A stretch of DNA of 30,372 nucleotides, from positions 1 through 30,372 of the forward strand of contig JALECJ010000009.1 in the NCBI GenBank assembly GCA_023515745.1, given 5' to 3'. The notes under the pieces were generated by a model. It was not told where the DNA came from and made no database searches. It saw only the letters and a list, made by a program, of their open reading frames with translations. This document shows positions 16,548 through 30,304 of this stretch, piece after piece (positions within the stretch are counted from its first letter, which is position 1; every line of letters starts with the position of its first letter). The stretch comes from Amoeboaphelidium protococcarum (lineage: Eukaryota > Aphelidiomycota > Aphelidea). The translations under genes were made by a program, and so were the position numbers.

Positions 16548-16769
16548 TTATGAATATAAAATTAAAAATGAAAGCATTAAACTAAATAAGCCAATTGCTT
16601 CTGCTAATGCAAATCCTAAAATAGCTGTAGAAAATAAATATGAACGTAAAGAAGGATTACGTGCAGTAGCTACGAATAATCCTTGGAATACTAATCCAAT
16701 TCCTATTCCAGCTCCAATTAATCCTGAAGAAGCTAATCCAGCTCCTAAATATTTAAAACCTTGAATCAT
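16548..16769 (-). CDS. atp9: ATP synthase subunit 9 (c-ring)
   Basis: The 73-residue proteolipid of the F1Fo ATP synthase rotor: two transmembrane hairpin helices, the glycine-rich [17 protein letters not shown], the polar loop ARNPSLR and the proton-binding glutamate in [12 protein letters not shown]. Normal length, start ATG at 16769. It lies just before rns in the minus direction. Confidence 0.97.
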   Translation of the reverse strand: MIQGFKYLGAGLASSGLIGAGIGIGLVFQGLFVATARNPSLRSYLFSTAILGFALAEAIGLFSLMLSFLILYS

Positions 16770-16889
16770 TTATTATTATTATTATCACAAATTTTTATTG
16801 TGTATTATTTAAATTAATCCTGAAAATATTAATATTTTCATAGATACTAGATAAAGAATTTATTTAAGTAACGTCTAAAACGGAACATT

Positions 16890-17885
16890 ATTTAATCTCA
16901 ACCTCAGGTTCCCCTAAGATCACCTTGTTAAGACTTCAGGTTTAGTTAAATAACCTGTGACTGGCGGTTAGTAGAAGTTGTCCAGTTTATTCCCAAGAGC
17001 ACTCTGTGCTCCAGATACTAGTCATTTTAATTTCAAATTTTTATTCCAAAAAATTATTCAATATAATCTTATTTTTTGATTTTATTGGATGGCATTCTAC
17101 CCAATTCTTTTACCATAATACTTGATCCCAAAATTCTTTTAATTTATTCTTTTTAGACAGCCATGCAGTTTAATTATGAATTGGTAAGATTATTGGATTA
17201 CTTTCCAATTAAAGGCCATCCTCCACGACCGATAAACAACCCCCTCTAGTTCTTAGATTTTCAGCATTGCTACCTAACTCTCCAGGTGGAATACTTTATA
17301 TTTTATATAGTATTCTTAGTTTATTGCTAAAACTACATAGGTATCTAATCTTTTTTGTTACTTTAGCCTTCGTCCTTCAATAATATATTATTTTATTTAA
17401 TTAAAATTTCATTCCTTTTTTTATAAACTTTTTAAAGTTAAAAAAAAAAATTCTATTAAATAATCATTAATTATAATATTTTTTAATCTTAAAACTCTTT
17501 AAACCTTTTATCTTTAATTGAAATTATTCTATTTAGATTTACCGCGACTGCTGGCACTAATATTAGTCAGAACTATTTAAATCTTACTTTTATTTTATTT
17601 CATTCTACTGGATCAATTTTATCTTATTTTCCAAACTTCTACACTGCTGTCTAATTTTACTTTAGATAAATTCTCCTTTTTACCTGTGATTTTTAATTTG
17701 ACCTTATCAAATTTATCTGATTTCTTTCTTTTACTCACCTCCCGCATGTGAAATATGAATGAACTTTCAATTAACTCCCAGAACCAAAGAGATTTGTTTG
17801 CCTATATTTTAAATACTATTTTAGTATTAATTATTTGGCTAGATTTTCTTTTACTTAACTTTGTATATTTTAAAGTTTTTATTAT
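16890..17885 (-). rRNA. rns: Small-subunit rRNA
   Basis: Landmarks appear in normal order on the minus strand. GCGGGAGGTGAG (about 17740) corresponds to the E. coli 350 region. GTGCCAGCAGTCGCGGTAA (17539-17557) corresponds to the 530 loop. GATTAGATACCTATGTAGT (about 17335-17353) is near 790. TACTAACCGCCAGTCAC (about 16962-16978) is the decoding region near 1400. GAAGTCTTAACAAGGTGATC and GGGGAACCTGAGGTTGAG form the 3' end. It is one continuous piece, unlike rnl. The 5' end near 17885 and the 3' end near 16890 are estimates. Confidence 0.93.
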
Positions 17886-17916
17886 TTATATATATACTAA
17901 TAATATATTAAAAAAT

Positions 17917-18008
17917 AGAGAGATCTTGTTCTAAAGAACAATGATTAAGGTTGAATATCTAAGATATTCAATCCCGATCTTAAAAGATCTCGTCGTCAGA
18001 AATATTAG
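17917..18008. repeat. Palindrome-rich dispersed repeat, copy B
   Basis: AGATCTTGTTCTAAAGAACA, then ATGATTAAGGTTGAATATCT, AAGATATTCAATCCCGATCT, AAAAGATCT and TCGTCAGAAATATTAG. It is the most regular copy and lies between nad2 and rns. Confidence 0.9.
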
Positions 18009-18139
18009 ATTTGCCCGTAAATGGTGTCTACGGTAAATAAAACCATAATAAATAATAAGTAAAGTTAATAATTTAATATAAATATCCATAATATTAAGTA
18101 TTATAGCAGAATATTAAAAATATTCTAAAAATAATAAGT

Positions 18140-19426
18140 TTATAAAATTAATAAAGGAAGAAAAGAAATTAAAATAATTAAATTAGAAATTAAATTAGGA
18201 TAAAATCTATTTTCAGTTGTATTTTTTTCAAATCCTACTTCTTCGCATTCTTTTTTTAAATCAGATTTATTTAAATTTTCTTTATTAACTTTTCCTAATA
18301 ATATTATTATTAATATTCTTAAATAAGTATAAGTTAATAATAGTAAACCAAATGATGCTATTATAAATGTAATCCAATTTAAATTTATTAAACTTAAATA
18401 TAATGGATAATATTTTATAAAAAATCCTGATAATGGTGGAATACCAATTAAATTCATTATTAAAATGAACCATAATGTCATATAATAAGGTTCATTAATT
18501 TTAAAATTTTGATAATATAATGTTATTAAAGATAAATAAATTAATATTATAATTGAATAAATAGTTATATAATAAAAAAAATAATCTAAATTATTATTTT
18601 CTATTGTTATTAATATTAAAGCATAATGATAAATTGATGAGTAAATACCTATAGATAATAAATTTTTATATCTTAATGAGCCTATAGCACCTATTAATAT
18701 AGATAATATAATTATCCATCCTATATCAATAGAACCAATATTAAAACTATTAATAATATTTAATTTATTAATAACCATAAATAATATTATTTTATAAGGT
18801 ATATCTATTAAAAATATCCATTCTATTGATAAATTTTGATATAATATAGGTAGTAATATATGAAATGGAGCTAATCCAATTTTAGCCATAAATACTATAA
18901 ATAAAAATTTTAATGCTAAATTAGAACCCATATAAATTAAAGCTAATGATAAAATAAAAAATGCTGAAAAAAGACCAGAAAATAAATAATATAATATACC
19001 TGGATATTGATCTTGAATATAAAGATTAATAAGAATCATAGTTGTAAATGTTAAAATTTCAATTGAAATAAATAAAGATACTATTGATGTAGACATTAAT
19101 GATAAATAAGAACCTATTATAAATATTGAACCTAATATTTCATAAGCATTATCACCTTTTAATTCTTTAGATCCAAACATAAAATTATTAAATTTTATAT
19201 TATTACTAATTTCTAACCAATATATTACTAATAAACTTATTAATATTAATACTAATAACTCAATACTTATATTTCCCCCCTCTAATCCTGTTGTTAAATT
19301 TTCACTTTTTATTAATATATCTATTAAACTTAATAATAAATAACTAATTCCTAAAATTATTAGTCCATAATATTCTTTTAAAAGATAAAAAACTAAAGAT
19401 AATAAAAGTGGTAATAATAAAATCAT
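18140..19426 (-). CDS. nad2: NADH dehydrogenase subunit 2
   Basis: A 428-residue antiporter-like membrane subunit of complex I. SLFISIEILTFTTMILINL is present, and FMAKIGLAPFHILLPILYQ carries the conserved Lys/His loop. IGAIGSLRYKNLLSIGIYSS and MNLIGIPPLSGFFIKYYPLY are also typical of ND2. It is somewhat short for fungal ND2. A hydrophilic insert of about 35 residues (GKVNKENLNKSDLKKECEEV and following) lies before the last helix. No intron. Start ATG at 19426, close behind the leader-type repeat. Confidence 0.95.
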   Translation of the reverse strand: MILLLPLLLSLVFYLLKEYYGLIILGISYLLLSLIDILIKSENLTTGLEGGNISIELLVLILISLLVIYWLEISNNIKFNNFMFGSKELKGDNAYEILGSIFIIGSYLSLMSTSIVSLFISIEILTFTTMILINLYIQDQYPGILYYLFSGLFSAFFILSLALIYMGSNLALKFLFIVFMAKIGLAPFHILLPILYQNLSIEWIFLIDIPYKIILFMVINKLNIINSFNIGSIDIGWIIILSILIGAIGSLRYKNLLSIGIYSSIYHYALILITIENNNLDYFFYYITIYSIIILIYLSLITLYYQNFKINEPYYMTLWFILIMNLIGIPPLSGFFIKYYPLYLSLINLNWITFIIASFGLLLLTYTYLRILIIILLGKVNKENLNKSDLKKECEEVGFEKNTTENRFYPNLISNLIILISFLPLLIL

Positions 19427-19444
19427 TTAAAATTATACTAAAAT

Positions 19445-19527
19445 TTTTAATCCATAAATATCTACTGTATGTATATGGCTGAGCTGTCCTTATCAGTCCA
19501 TACCGGTTCTTACCGGTGTTTTCGGTT
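19445..19527 (-). promoter_or_regulatory. Leader-like repeat upstream of nad2
   Basis: Nearly the same sequence and the same distance to the start codon as the element before nad5: AATCCATAAATATCTACTGT, GGCTGAGCTGTCCTTATCAG and the ACCGGTTCTTACCGGT hairpin. The shared spacing argues for function or for a shared duplication. Confidence 0.6.
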
Positions 19528-19978
19528 GTTTTATATTTTTAATATACCTCGGTTCGGCTGATTTATAAAAATTTATCTATCGGTAGATGTTTTCAACAAA
19601 GTTCTCTTTTATTTAACCTTAAGATTGGTATATCTAGATAATAAGGATATTTGTCCAATTTATTTTAAACAAATATTCCATATGCAGCCGGAATTCTATA
19701 ATTCCGCTCTGCTAATATTTATGACGATATATATACTCAAAATTTTAAAAGTACTATTTCATACGCCAGATCTTGTTCCAAAGAACAATGATTAAGGTTG
19801 AATATCTAAGATATTTAATCCCGATCTTTTAAGATCTGACTAATCTTTCAGGTTTTATCTAAAAAATTAGTTACTTTAACCTTAATAATCAAATATAATA
19901 GTAAATAAATTATTTACAATATTATGTTCAGTATTAAGAATATTTTTATTTATATATTATAATATTATTTATATATAA
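19528..19978. repeat. cox1-nad2 spacer with palindrome-rich repeat copy C (19677-19850)
   Basis: No gene seen. Modules GCCGGAATTCTATAATTCCG, TGCTAATATTTATGACGATA, AGATCTTGTTCCAAAGAACA, ATGATTAAGGTTGAATATCT and GATCTTTTAAGATCTGACTA occur in an order different from copy A. Confidence 0.85.
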
Positions 19979-20252
19979 TTATTTATTTATAACTGGTATA
20001 GTGTTAAAAGAATGATGATGATAATATTTATATAATTGTACAGTATTATCTAAAGAAAAAGAACTTAAATTATTATATATAACTTTATTAGAAAAGTAAA
20101 TTGATAATAAGAAAGGAATAATAGATATAAAAGAGATAAAAGAACCAAAAGAAGCTAATTGGTTAATACCTAAAAATGAATCAGGATAATCTAAAATACG
20201 ACGAGGATGTCCTGCCATACCTAAAATATGCATTGGTCCAAATGTAACATTA
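19979..20252 (-). CDS. cox1: Cytochrome c oxidase subunit 1, exon 5
   Basis: Begins with T completing GTT, then NVTFGPMHILGMAGHPRR and ILDYPDSF, the conserved end of the COX1 core. It runs through the last helix to a histidine-rich tail and TAA. The frame is right only if exon 4 ends at 21547. Confidence 0.94.
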
Positions 20253-22966
<2,714 letters not shown>

Positions 22967-23447
22967 AGCCCAAACTAAAAATCCTAATAAACCAATTGAT
23001 AACATAGCAAAAATCATACCTAATTTACCAAAAATTGGTCTATTAGTTAAACTAGAAATTATATGTGATACTATACCAAAACCTGGTAAAATAATAATAT
23101 AAACTTCAGGATGGCCAAAAAACCAAAAAAGATGTTGATAAAGTACTGGATCTCCTCCTGCTTGAATTTCATAAAAACTAGTATTCCAATTACGATCTGT
23201 TAATAACATTGTAATTCCACCAGCTAAAACTGGAAGTGCTAAAATTAATAATATAGCAGTTATAACTAAAGACCACACATATAAATTTAATTGAGAATAA
23301 CTTAACCCTGGTGCTCTTAAATTAATAACTGATACTATATAATTAATTGAACCTAACATTGAAGAAATACCTGCTAAATGTAAAGCAAAAATACCTAAAT
23401 CTACTGAAAAACCTGAATGATATAAGATAGAAGATAAAGGAGGATAT
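22967..23447 (-). CDS. cox1: Cytochrome c oxidase subunit 1, exon 3
   Basis: Begins with A completing ATA, then [20 protein letters not shown] and [18 protein letters not shown]. It contains [17 protein letters not shown], with the CuB histidine and the cross-linked tyrosine, and ends LGFLVWA. The part upstream of the ATG in SSMLGS is easily overlooked, because a scan for ATG starts only there. Confidence 0.96.
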
Positions 23448-24610
23448 CATTTATGTTAATAACCCCAGAAAACTTTTATTAATTAATAATTTTTTATAAT
23501 TACCTTTATGTTTTCCTCTCGTTATATGCCCTAATTCACACTAGGGATCGGACTATACCTTCATTCATCCTAATTTAATTTTAATGGATAGTTAATTTAT
23601 GTTTATTTCTAATATTTCTTAATAAACTTTGAGTAATTAATAATTTTTTATAATTACCTTTATAGTTTAGATAAGAACGAGACCATATTTTTAATTCTAA
23701 AGATTTTACACCTTTAAATTTATTACTAAAATATTTAATTAAAAATTCTATATTTCTAGAATTACTAGTTTCTAATTGATAAGTTCCATTTTTATTAGAT
23801 TTTATTTTAGCATTAATCTTAAATATAGTTTTTAATTGTTCTAATAAGTGATAATCTAATGCAGTGCCTAACAGCACAGAATGTACTATACGATTTTCAT
23901 CTGTCTTCGACTGTTTTTTTGTTAAATAAAAGGAACCTTCAGCTTCAATAAATCCTATAATCCAATTTTTAGTTGGAATTTGATTATGTGGAGATCTATA
24001 ATCTAAAGGTAATTCTTTAAATTTTGTTTTATTATAATCTACCTCTGGTCTTATTTCAGAATTTAATAAAGCTTCTTTCCATAAATTATAAGAATAGTAT
24101 TTACTAGTATGTAATGGATAACTATCAAATATTGGTATAATAATTTCTTTTAATATTTTAGTATCTCTAATTCTATATTGTAAATCATTAGGTCCACTTT
24201 TAGTTATAGATCCATAACCAATTTGTTTTTTAATAAAATATAATATTCGATAATTATAGATACTTTGTGTTAATTTAAAAGTAAATTGTGAATGTTGTGC
24301 ATCCCTTCCTTTAGTCATACTAAAAGTTCCATCACCATCTGTAAATCCTACTAACCATTCATTAAAATTAAATGATGAATGCTCAACATTTAGTCTCTGA
24401 TGCAATCTGTCTCCGACTGTATTTGTATTTGATTGCAAGCGAATTGTCTTTTTAACTTTTAATATCATTATTACACTTGTATACAGAATACTGACCGTTG
24501 TAGATATTAAAATAATCATAATTAATTTTATAAACAAAGTTAATCTTTGTTCTAAAAATGATGATTTCAAGATGTTCTCGCATTGAGTTGAGTTTAAAGA
24601 CAACATTTCC
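23448..24610 (-). other. Group I intron 2 of cox1
   Basis: Inserted inside the codon between GWT and YPPLSS. R element CATCAGAGACTAAATG (about 24391-24406) and S element AAGGTATAGTCCGATCCC (about 23545-23562). A 28-bp direct repeat lies at 23482-23509 and 23636-23663. Confidence 0.85.
23581..24610 (-). CDS. LAGLIDADG homing endonuclease in cox1 intron 2
   Basis: In frame with exon 2. Motifs [18 protein letters not shown] and [19 protein letters not shown]. It ends at 23581 with a basic tail. LAGLIDADG_1 type, open frame. Confidence 0.88.
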
Positions 24611-24720
24611 ATTGTCCATCCGGTCCCAATACCTTCACCTAAAGTCATTGCAGATACTGCTAATATTAATGATGAAAATAATAACCAAAATGATACATTA
24701 TTTAAGCGCGGAAAGGCCAT
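24611..24720 (-). CDS. cox1: Cytochrome c oxidase subunit 1, exon 2
   Basis: A 110-base exon encoding [17 protein letters not shown], then [10 protein letters not shown] plus two bases of the next codon. The boundaries were set by frame with exons 1 and 3 and by the T/G rule. Confidence 0.95.
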
Positions 24721-26587
<1,867 letters not shown>

Positions 26588-26833
26588 TTAATTTATAAGA
26601 TTTGTAGAAGAATATCTGTATTCATATATAAGACCTAAAGTTAAAATTAAAATAAATAATAAAGAATAACTATAAGTATAAATATTTAAATTTAAAACTA
26701 TAGGATATAGATAAACAATTTCAATATCAAAAATTAAAAATAATAATGCAATTAAATAAAATCTAATATCATATCTATAATGAATATTACCATATGGATC
26801 AAATCCACATTCATAAGAATGAAAATCTTGCAT
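26588..26833 (-). CDS. nad3: NADH dehydrogenase subunit 3, N-terminal part missing
   Basis: [10 protein letters not shown] is the diagnostic ND3 loop, including the conserved Cys that senses the active/deactive state of complex [21 protein letters not shown] and a last helix follow, ending in TAA. Only about 5 residues precede the loop, whereas ND3 proteins usually have a transmembrane helix of about 35 residues there. The upstream frame is closed by a stop a few bases before the ATG at 26833. The first exon may lie elsewhere, or the protein is truncated. Confidence 0.9.
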   Translation of the reverse strand: MQDFHSYECGFDPYGNIHYRYDIRFYLIALLFLIFDIEIVYLYPIVLNLNIYTYSYSLLFILILTLGLIYEYRYSSTNLIN

Positions 26834-26945
26834 TGATTAAATGTAAAAAAAAATTTTTTTATCGTCCACAAAATTATAATTTATAATACTGTTTTATATT
26901 AAAAGATTTGGTTAAATTAATACCCTGTTAAAAACAAATTAAAAA

Positions 26946-27584
26946 TTAGTGAGGTAATGAAACATCGCCATAATAAGAAATAATTAAAACTAAAAATACA
27001 TAAGCTTGTAAAAATGCAACCATTAATTCTAAAAATACAATAGGTAAAATTATAATTGATAATAAAGGCATTTCAATAAAAGCATAAATCATAATTTTCA
27101 TTAAAATATGTCCTGCAATCATATTAGCACTTAAACGAAGAGTTAAAGATAAAGATCTTATACTATAAGAAATAAATTCTAATATTGCAATAACTGGAGT
27201 TAATATTAAAGGTGCACCAGCTGGTAAAAATAAATAAAAAAGATTATGTCCATGTAATTTAATACCAAAAAGATTAATAGCTAAAAAGGTAGGTAATGCT
27301 ATTGAAAATACAAATATTCCTTGTGCAGTTAATGTTAAAGAATAAGGTACCATACCAATTAAATTACTTATTAAAATTAAAAACCATAAAGTTAATAAAA
27401 TATAGATATGATCTCCTATATTATTTTGATTACTATACCACCATTCAATATGTTTTGATAATATAAATTTATTTAAAAATTTTAATAATATTATAGTTAA
27501 TAATACAAAAATAGCAAATATTGAAAAATTACTAATTTCTATAATAGGAATAATAGTAAATTGTTCTAAAGGTGAAAAAATCAT
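26946..27584 (-). CDS. atp6: ATP synthase subunit 6 (a subunit)
   Basis: The 212-residue proton-channel subunit of Fo. SLTLRLSANMIAGHILMKIM holds the essential arginine, and LELMVAFLQAYVFLVLI is the typical last helix pair. It starts MIFSPLEQFTIIPI at 27584, as fungal ATP6 proteins often do. It is slightly short at the N-terminus. No intron. Confidence 0.96.
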   Translation of the reverse strand: MIFSPLEQFTIIPIIEISNFSIFAIFVLLTIILLKFLNKFILSKHIEWWYSNQNNIGDHIYILLTLWFLILISNLIGMVPYSLTLTAQGIFVFSIALPTFLAINLFGIKLHGHNLFYLFLPAGAPLILTPVIAILEFISYSIRSLSLTLRLSANMIAGHILMKIMIYAFIEMPLLSIIILPIVFLELMVAFLQAYVFLVLIISYYGDVSLPH

Positions 27585-27610
27585 TTTAAAATCAAAAATA
27601 TTTATTTACC

Positions 27611-27682
27611 TATCCTATCACTATCCGTTTTAGGTATCCTATCACTATCCGTTTTAGGTATCCTATCACTATCCGTTTTAGG
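27611..27682 (+). repeat. 24-bp tandem repeat, three exact units, upstream of atp6
   Basis: Units at 27611, 27635 and 27659, identical to one another. This is the least drifted array of the family and may be the newest. Confidence 0.96.
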
Positions 27683-27686
27683 TATT

Positions 27687-27767
27687 GATGTTGTCTGCCT
27701 ACAACTGAACTGTTTCTATCGATATTTACTCATTTATTTACCGATGTTTTCAACTAAATTTTCAGTT
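27687..27767 (-). promoter_or_regulatory. Leader-like repeat upstream of atp6
   Basis: TGTTGTCTGCCTACAACTGA, then CTATCGATATTTACTC, ACCGATGTTTTCAACT and TTTCAG. Similar over its length to the element at 6190-6270, but here in the same orientation as the gene. Confidence 0.5.
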
Positions 27768-27813
27768 TATTATATAAAATAATATTTTTGTTTAAACTCT
27801 TGTTAATAAAAAA

Positions 27814-28032
27814 TTAAGATCTTAAATAATATCCTAACAATATTGATAAACCTACTGCTGTTTCACAACCTGTTATTGTTAATACTATTATTACTAAAAA
27901 TTCCATATTTAATGAAATTAATAAAAATCCTAATAATAAATAGATTAACTCTAATATCATAGATATAACAAGAAAATTTTTTCTATGAAAAATCATACCT
28001 GATATTAATATTAATAAACTTAATGTAATCAT
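27814..28032 (-). CDS. nad4L: NADH dehydrogenase subunit 4L
   Basis: A 72-residue three-helix subunit. The conserved part reads LVIIVLTITGCETAVGLSIL, with the membrane glutamate in place. It is about 15 residues shorter than usual, mainly at the N-terminus (ATG at 28032). A short leader-like fragment (CCTATCAATCCCTATCGGTC, about 28059-28078) lies just upstream. Confidence 0.93.
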   Translation of the reverse strand: MITLSLLILISGMIFHRKNFLVISMILELIYLLLGFLLISLNMEFLVIIVLTITGCETAVGLSILLGYYLRS

Positions 28033-28157
28033 TCTTAATATAATAAATTTTATTTCTTCCTATCAATCCCTATCGGTCTTTACCGATCTCTTTGAACAGG
28101 GTATTTTTAATTATCTTTATAAGTTATCAGTCTATAATATTTAAGTTAATAATATTA

Positions 28158-28556
28158 TTAAATAGATCTAATTGCAAAAATCATTGCCAAAAATAATAAA
28201 ATACCAATTGGTATTATTAAAGAACTATAAATTTGATAAGAAATTGTTAATATATTAGATATTTCAGAATAATAAGGTATAGATATACCTAAAATTGAAA
28301 TAGTTATAAATGGTAAAAGAAATAATAAATAACTTTCAGCTGAAGGTTCAATTATTGATAATACCATTAATATATATATAAATAATATAGCTATTGATCC
28401 TACATATATCATTAAGTATACTAAAGATAAATAATAATTACCTAATAATAATATTAATAATACTATTTCTACCATAGCTAATAAAAAAGTTATATATGAA
28501 ATATAAGTTCTACTTGATACTAAAAGAAATAATAAAAGTAGTAATAATGTATTCAT
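28158..28556 (-). CDS. nad6: NADH dehydrogenase subunit 6
   Basis: A 132-residue membrane subunit of complex I. VYLMIYVGSIAILFIYILMV is the conserved pi-bulge helix, and IPIGILLFLAMIFAIRSI is the usual C-terminal helix. Shorter than most ND6 proteins, with a short loop region. Start ATG at 28556; it follows the nad4 stop by 81 bp. Confidence 0.93.
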   Translation of the reverse strand: MNTLLLLLLFLLVSSRTYISYITFLLAMVEIVLLILLLGNYYLSLVYLMIYVGSIAILFIYILMVLSIIEPSAESYLLFLLPFITISILGISIPYYSEISNILTISYQIYSSLIIPIGILLFLAMIFAIRSI

Positions 28557-28637
28557 TATTAATAAAATTTAATAAAACTGAATATTTCTTTTTTTTTATA
28601 CTTAATTGAATATTTAATTTAATATTATTTATAAAAA

Positions 28638-29342
28638 TTAATCTATAATAGTAATTAATAAAAAGGATAATAATACTAATGGTAAAGCAATTATAAATTC
28701 TCTTAATTTTAAATCACTCCAATGATTATTAGATATTTTACTAAATATAATTCTAGTAAATAATAATAAAGAATAAATACCAGAAAAAAATACTGCAATT
28801 AAACTATGTGTAGTACCAATAAATTCATTAATAAAAGCACCTTGTAAAAGATGTAATTCTGCAAAAAATGATAAACTAGGAGGAATAGATGAATTTAAAA
28901 TTAATCCTATAAATAAAAAAGTTGAAAATATTGGCATACTAGTAGCTAGTCCTTTATAATAATAAAGATAACGAGTTTTAGTTCTAACATATAATATTCC
29001 TATTAATAAAAATAATAATGATGATACTAATCCGTGAGAAAATAATATTAATATAAAACCTTTTATTGAAATTTTATTTATTGAAGTTAAACCTACTAAT
29101 AATATACCCATATGTGCTATAGATGAATAAGCAATTAATTTTTTTAAATCAATATGTCTAATACATATTATAGATGCAAGTATTGCTGATACTAAACCTA
29201 ATATCATTATTAAAGGTCTATAATAAAGATAACCAAAAGGAAAAATTGGTATTAACCATCTAAGAAGACCAATTCCTCCTAATTTTAAAAGAATAGCGGC
29301 AAGATAAATTGAACCACTAGTAGGAGCTTCTCCATGAGTATC
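28638..29342 (-). CDS. nad4: NADH dehydrogenase subunit 4, 3' exon (5' half of gene absent)
   Basis: The exon begins GAT ACT CAT after an intron-terminal G and reads DTHGEAPTSGSIYLAAILLK, then LGGIGLLRW. This is the middle of ND4 (compare the usual LPxxHxEAPTxGS). It continues through IAYSSIAHMGIL and SHGLVSSLLFLLIGILY to a stop after 234 residues. The roughly 240 residues that should precede it were not found anywhere in the window. Upstream lies the intron that follows nad1 exon 1. Confidence 0.95.
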   Translation of the reverse strand, partial: DTHGEAPTSGSIYLAAILLKLGGIGLLRWLIPIFPFGYLYYRPLIMILGLVSAILASIICIRHIDLKKLIAYSSIAHMGILLVGLTSINKISIKGFILILFSHGLVSSLLFLLIGILYVRTKTRYLYYYKGLATSMPIFSTFLFIGLILNSSIPPSLSFFAELHLLQGAFINEFIGTTHSLIAVFFSGIYSLLLFTRIIFSKISNNHWSDLKLREFIIALPLVLLSFLLITIID

Positions 29343-29397
29343 CATTCGGATTTAATCTGTTTTCAACTTAGTTTTTAATTAAATTCTTATCTTATTT

Positions 29398-29980
29398 ATG
29401 GTATTATATAAGGTAATATTAATAGAATTAAAGTTTTTAAATCTTTTTCAGGAAATACAATTTGTATTTCAGGTTGATTTCTTTTATCTATATGTAAATT
29501 AGATTCAATACCATATTTATATCCAGAGATCTGTTTGGATTACTTCATCAATACTAAAACTATTTGTATAAATTGTTAATCCTGAATCTCTATAACTACC
29601 ATCCTCCAATAAGCTAATACTACTGGATTTAAACTATAATCGAAAATTTCAATTGTACCGCGGAGGGAGGTAAAATTTTTATACCATATTTATACTCAAT
29701 ATTATGAAGATCATCAAAAACTTTTAATTGTCTTCCTATCGGTAATTATAAAATATACACCTGTTGTTAATGTATTATTTATTTTACCCTGAAAATATAA
29801 ATATTTTTAAGGAAAACTATTACAAATAAATTTTAATTTTTCAAAATAATAAATCAAATAACTTGATTATGATAATGAATCTTTTAATTTTTAATAAACA
29901 TATCTTATATGTTTTATTAAACAACTGTCACCTAATAAAGTACCAAAAATTATATTATAGATTTTATAACTTAAGATAAA
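29398..29980 (-). pseudogene. Degenerate LAGLIDADG endonuclease in the nad1/nad4 intron
   Basis: The first motif NIIFGTLLGDSC reads from about 29960 down, like IIFGTLLGDGY in cob intron 2. The second appears as LNPVVLAYW, then after a frame shift EDGSYRDSGLTIYTNSFSID (29550-29630). The C-terminal part around KDLKTLILLILPYIIP is in frame. The GC-rich insertion CCGCGGAGGGAGG at 29659-29671 disrupts the middle. A dead relative of the cob/nad5/cox2 intron endonucleases. Confidence 0.75.
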
Positions 29981-30242
29981 AGATTATCCCCCTCCGGTCA
30001 TATCTTTAGACCATCTTTTATTATATGAAGTTCTCATATATGAATAATCATAAGGTACAATAGCATTAGTTTGATTAGGTTTATATGTTAATGATCTATC
30101 TATATATAAAATATGCTTAAAATTAGTTCAAATAAAAATAAAATTATAAATTAAGTTCAACTATAAGCAATAAACAGATTAATACCAGTACCTTTAGGCA
30201 CGGATTGGACTATATCTTCCCAAAATATTGTTATAAATAACA

Positions 30243-30274
30243 ATGATTATTGCAGTACCAACAGGTATAAAAAT
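30243..30274 (+). repeat. 32-bp inverted copy of cox1 exon 4 inside the intron
   Basis: The plus strand reads ATGATTATTGCAGTACCAAC followed by AGGTATAAAAAT, the exact reverse complement of 21850-21881, which encodes [11 protein letters not shown] in COX1. It lies between the R and S elements of the intron core. Confidence 0.93.
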
Positions 30275-30304
30275 CTATTATTTTAGGTTATTCGTGTAGT
30301 CTCT

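Larger units (their letters stand above)
29343..30304 (-). other. Group I intron, 3' part, preceding the nad4 exon (continues to 1-179)
   Basis: Contains the S element AAGATATAGTCCAATCCG (about 30204-30221) and the R element at the join, a broken endonuclease gene, and GC-cluster insertions near 29658-29672 and 29989-29999. It ends with G before the nad4 exon. Through the join it continues to nad1 exon 1, so the exons on its two sides belong to different genes. Confidence 0.75.

Noticed and set aside
26834-26945. Frameshift in the T-run upstream of nad3 hiding its N-terminus
   Set aside because: None of the three frames upstream gives an ND3-like helix within the spacer, so a simple indel does not explain the short start.
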